From: Arthrobacter sp. FW306-2-2C-D06B
GTDB taxonomy: Bacteria; Actinomycetota; Actinomycetes; Actinomycetales; Micrococcaceae
Reading direction: 5' to 3'
Length of the DNA stretch: 64,000 nucleotides
Assembly: GCF_021789175.1 (NCBI RefSeq)
Contig: NZ_CP084560.1
Location: 868,001-932,000, forward strand
In this document: positions 62,937 to 64,000 of the stretch, in pieces
Layout: the number at the start of each line of letters is the position of its first letter
How positions within the stretch are numbered: the first letter of the stretch is position 1
Translations under genes and position numbers: made by a program
Notes under the pieces: generated by a model
Seen by the model: the letters and a program-made list of their open reading frames with translations, nothing else
What the model was told of the DNA's origin: nothing
Databases searched by the model: none

Positions 62937-64000
62937 GCATGGATGGCGTCGCTTGGCGCTCGCTCTACAACATCACCCGGGCCAAGAGCGGCTCCCAGCC
63001 GTTTTCGCGGGAAACCATCAAGCGCGTCCTCGCTTTCGCGAAACCGTACCGCAACAAGCTGATCGCCTTCGTACTGGCCTCCATTGCCGGCGCCTTCCTT
63101 GCGGTGGCCACCCCGGTGCTGGCCGGCAAAGTGGTGAACGCGCTCATCGCCAAAGCGGGCGTGGACGTCGTGATCGGGCTTGCCGCTCTCATCGCTGCGG
63201 TGGCCGTCGCCGACGCCGGAGTGGGATTGCTGACCCGGTGGCTGTCTTCCGTGATCGGCGAAGGCGTGATCGTTGACCTGCGGACGCGGGTGTTCGACCA
63301 TGTGCAACGCATGCCCATAGCCTTCTTCACCCGGACCCGCACCGGAGCCCTCGTCAGCCGGCTCAACAACGACGTCATCGGAGCCCAGTCGGCTTTCGCG
63401 GGCACGCTCTCCGGAGTGGTCAGCAACGTCGTGTCCTTGGTCCTGACCCTCGTGGTCATGCTCAACACGTCCTGGCTGGTCACGGTCCTGGCGATGGTGC
63501 TTCTGCCGATCTTCCTCATCCCCGCACGCCGCATGGGCTCCAAGCTGGCCGACCTCCGGCGTGAAGCCGCGTCCCACAACGCGGCCATGGGCACCCAAAT
63601 GACAGAGCGTTTCTCCGCACCCGGCGCCACGCTCGTCAAACTGTTCGGCCGCCCGGATGAAGAGTCCGCCGAGTTCGCGCTGCGCGCCGGCCGTGTACGG
63701 GATATCGGTGTCCGCACCGCCATGTTGCAGTTCACGTTCATCACCGCATTGACACTGGTTTCCGCACTGGCCCTTTCGCTCGTCTACGGACTGGGCGGTT
63801 GGCTTGCGCTGAGCGGGCAGCTGGCGGCGGGCGACGTCGTCGTGCTGGCACTGCTGCTCACCCGCCTCTATGCGCCCCTCACCGCGTTGTCGAGTGCCCA
63901 CGTTGAGGTCATGAGCGCGCTGGTCAGCTTCGAGCGGGTCTTCGAGATCCTGGACCTTAAGCCGCTCATCCAGGAGAAGCCCGACGCGGTCGCCGTGCCT
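62933..64000 (+). CDS. ABC exporter, fused membrane/ATPase type (partial at 3' end)
   Basis: The first 356 residues run to the window edge without a stop. A cytoplasmic lead (~35 residues) is followed by the six-helix type I exporter domain (for example [44 protein letters not shown]). The coupling sequence [26 protein letters not shown] is typical of the family. The ATPase domain lies beyond the window. The ATG overlaps the ABC-F stop (ATGA), so the two are coupled. Drugs, lipids or peptides are the usual substrates. Confidence 0.92.
   Translation, partial: MSMDGVAWRSLYNITRAKSGSQPFSRETIKRVLAFAKPYRNKLIAFVLASIAGAFLAVATPVLAGKVVNALIAKAGVDVVIGLAALIAAVAVADAGVGLLTRWLSSVIGEGVIVDLRTRVFDHVQRMPIAFFTRTRTGALVSRLNNDVIGAQSAFAGTLSGVVSNVVSLVLTLVVMLNTSWLVTVLAMVLLPIFLIPARRMGSKLADLRREAASHNAAMGTQMTERFSAPGATLVKLFGRPDEESAEFALRAGRVRDIGVRTAMLQFTFITALTLVSALALSLVYGLGGWLALSGQLAAGDVVVLALLLTRLYAPLTALSSAHVEVMSALVSFERVFEILDLKPLIQEKPDAVAVP

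Overview
The window is high-GC chromosomal DNA, apparently from a motile member of the Micrococcaceae (Arthrobacter, Pseudarthrobacter or Paenarthrobacter type). This is inferred from gene content: an actinobacterial flagellar export operon, FemX-type and LysE/ThrE proteins, DUF3027 and DUF3263 proteins, an IdeR/DtxR regulator, WXG100 and LytR_C proteins, frequent GTG/TTG starts and c-di-AMP riboswitches ahead of cell-wall hydrolases. No rRNA, tRNA, CRISPR array, integrase, transposase or replication origin was seen.

Layout. 1-8.6 kb is the end of a flagellar locus: fliO(end)-fliP-fliQ-fliR-flhB-flhA, an FlhF-like gene lacking a P-loop, csrA, a lower-GC orphan gene, flgN on the other strand and a FliA-type sigma factor. 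8.6-10.8 kb is a TetR/DHA2-efflux pair around a palindromic operator. 10.9-19.0 kb is a glycine-catabolism block: tandem glycine riboswitch, gcvP, gcvT, gcvH, glyA, sdaA. It takes glycine to serine and then pyruvate. 19-28 kb holds a ferric-reductase-like flavocytochrome operon with two small proteins, a FemX-like transferase, a ThrE exporter, a siderophore-interacting protein with an iron-box-like start, ung, DUF3263, LytR_C, a cold-shock protein and a lipoprotein binding protein. 28.2-31.5 kb is groEL under two CIRCE operators, then an RNase HI-NTF2-like fusion behind a 32-bp tandem repeat. 31.5-44.3 kb holds an orphan WXG100 protein, a two-component system, a LysE/LysG pair, a bacterial XPB helicase with an 820-residue partner, a second cold-shock protein, DUF3027, an MFS transporter and serC. 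44.5-48.2 kb has a DtxR-family regulator, two cell-wall hydrolases each behind its own c-di-AMP riboswitch, and an HNH protein. 48.3-53.8 kb is a molybdenum-cofactor block (mobA, DUF6457, moeA, YdeP-type oxidoreductase, fdhD). 53.9-64 kb holds a GH38 alpha-mannosidase, a polar amino-acid ABC importer, an HTH/seven-helix membrane pair, an ABC-F ATPase behind a leader hairpin and an ABC exporter cut by the window edge.

The most unusual signals are repeats. A family of exactly 66-bp palindromes occurs three times: twice just after stop codons and once in frame inside the FlhF-like gene. A second, 79-bp hairpin family appears as an inverted pair around gcvH-glyA. A shorter, diverged relative shows compensatory changes in its arms, which points to selection on the folded form. 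Neither family has an obvious mobiliser in the window.
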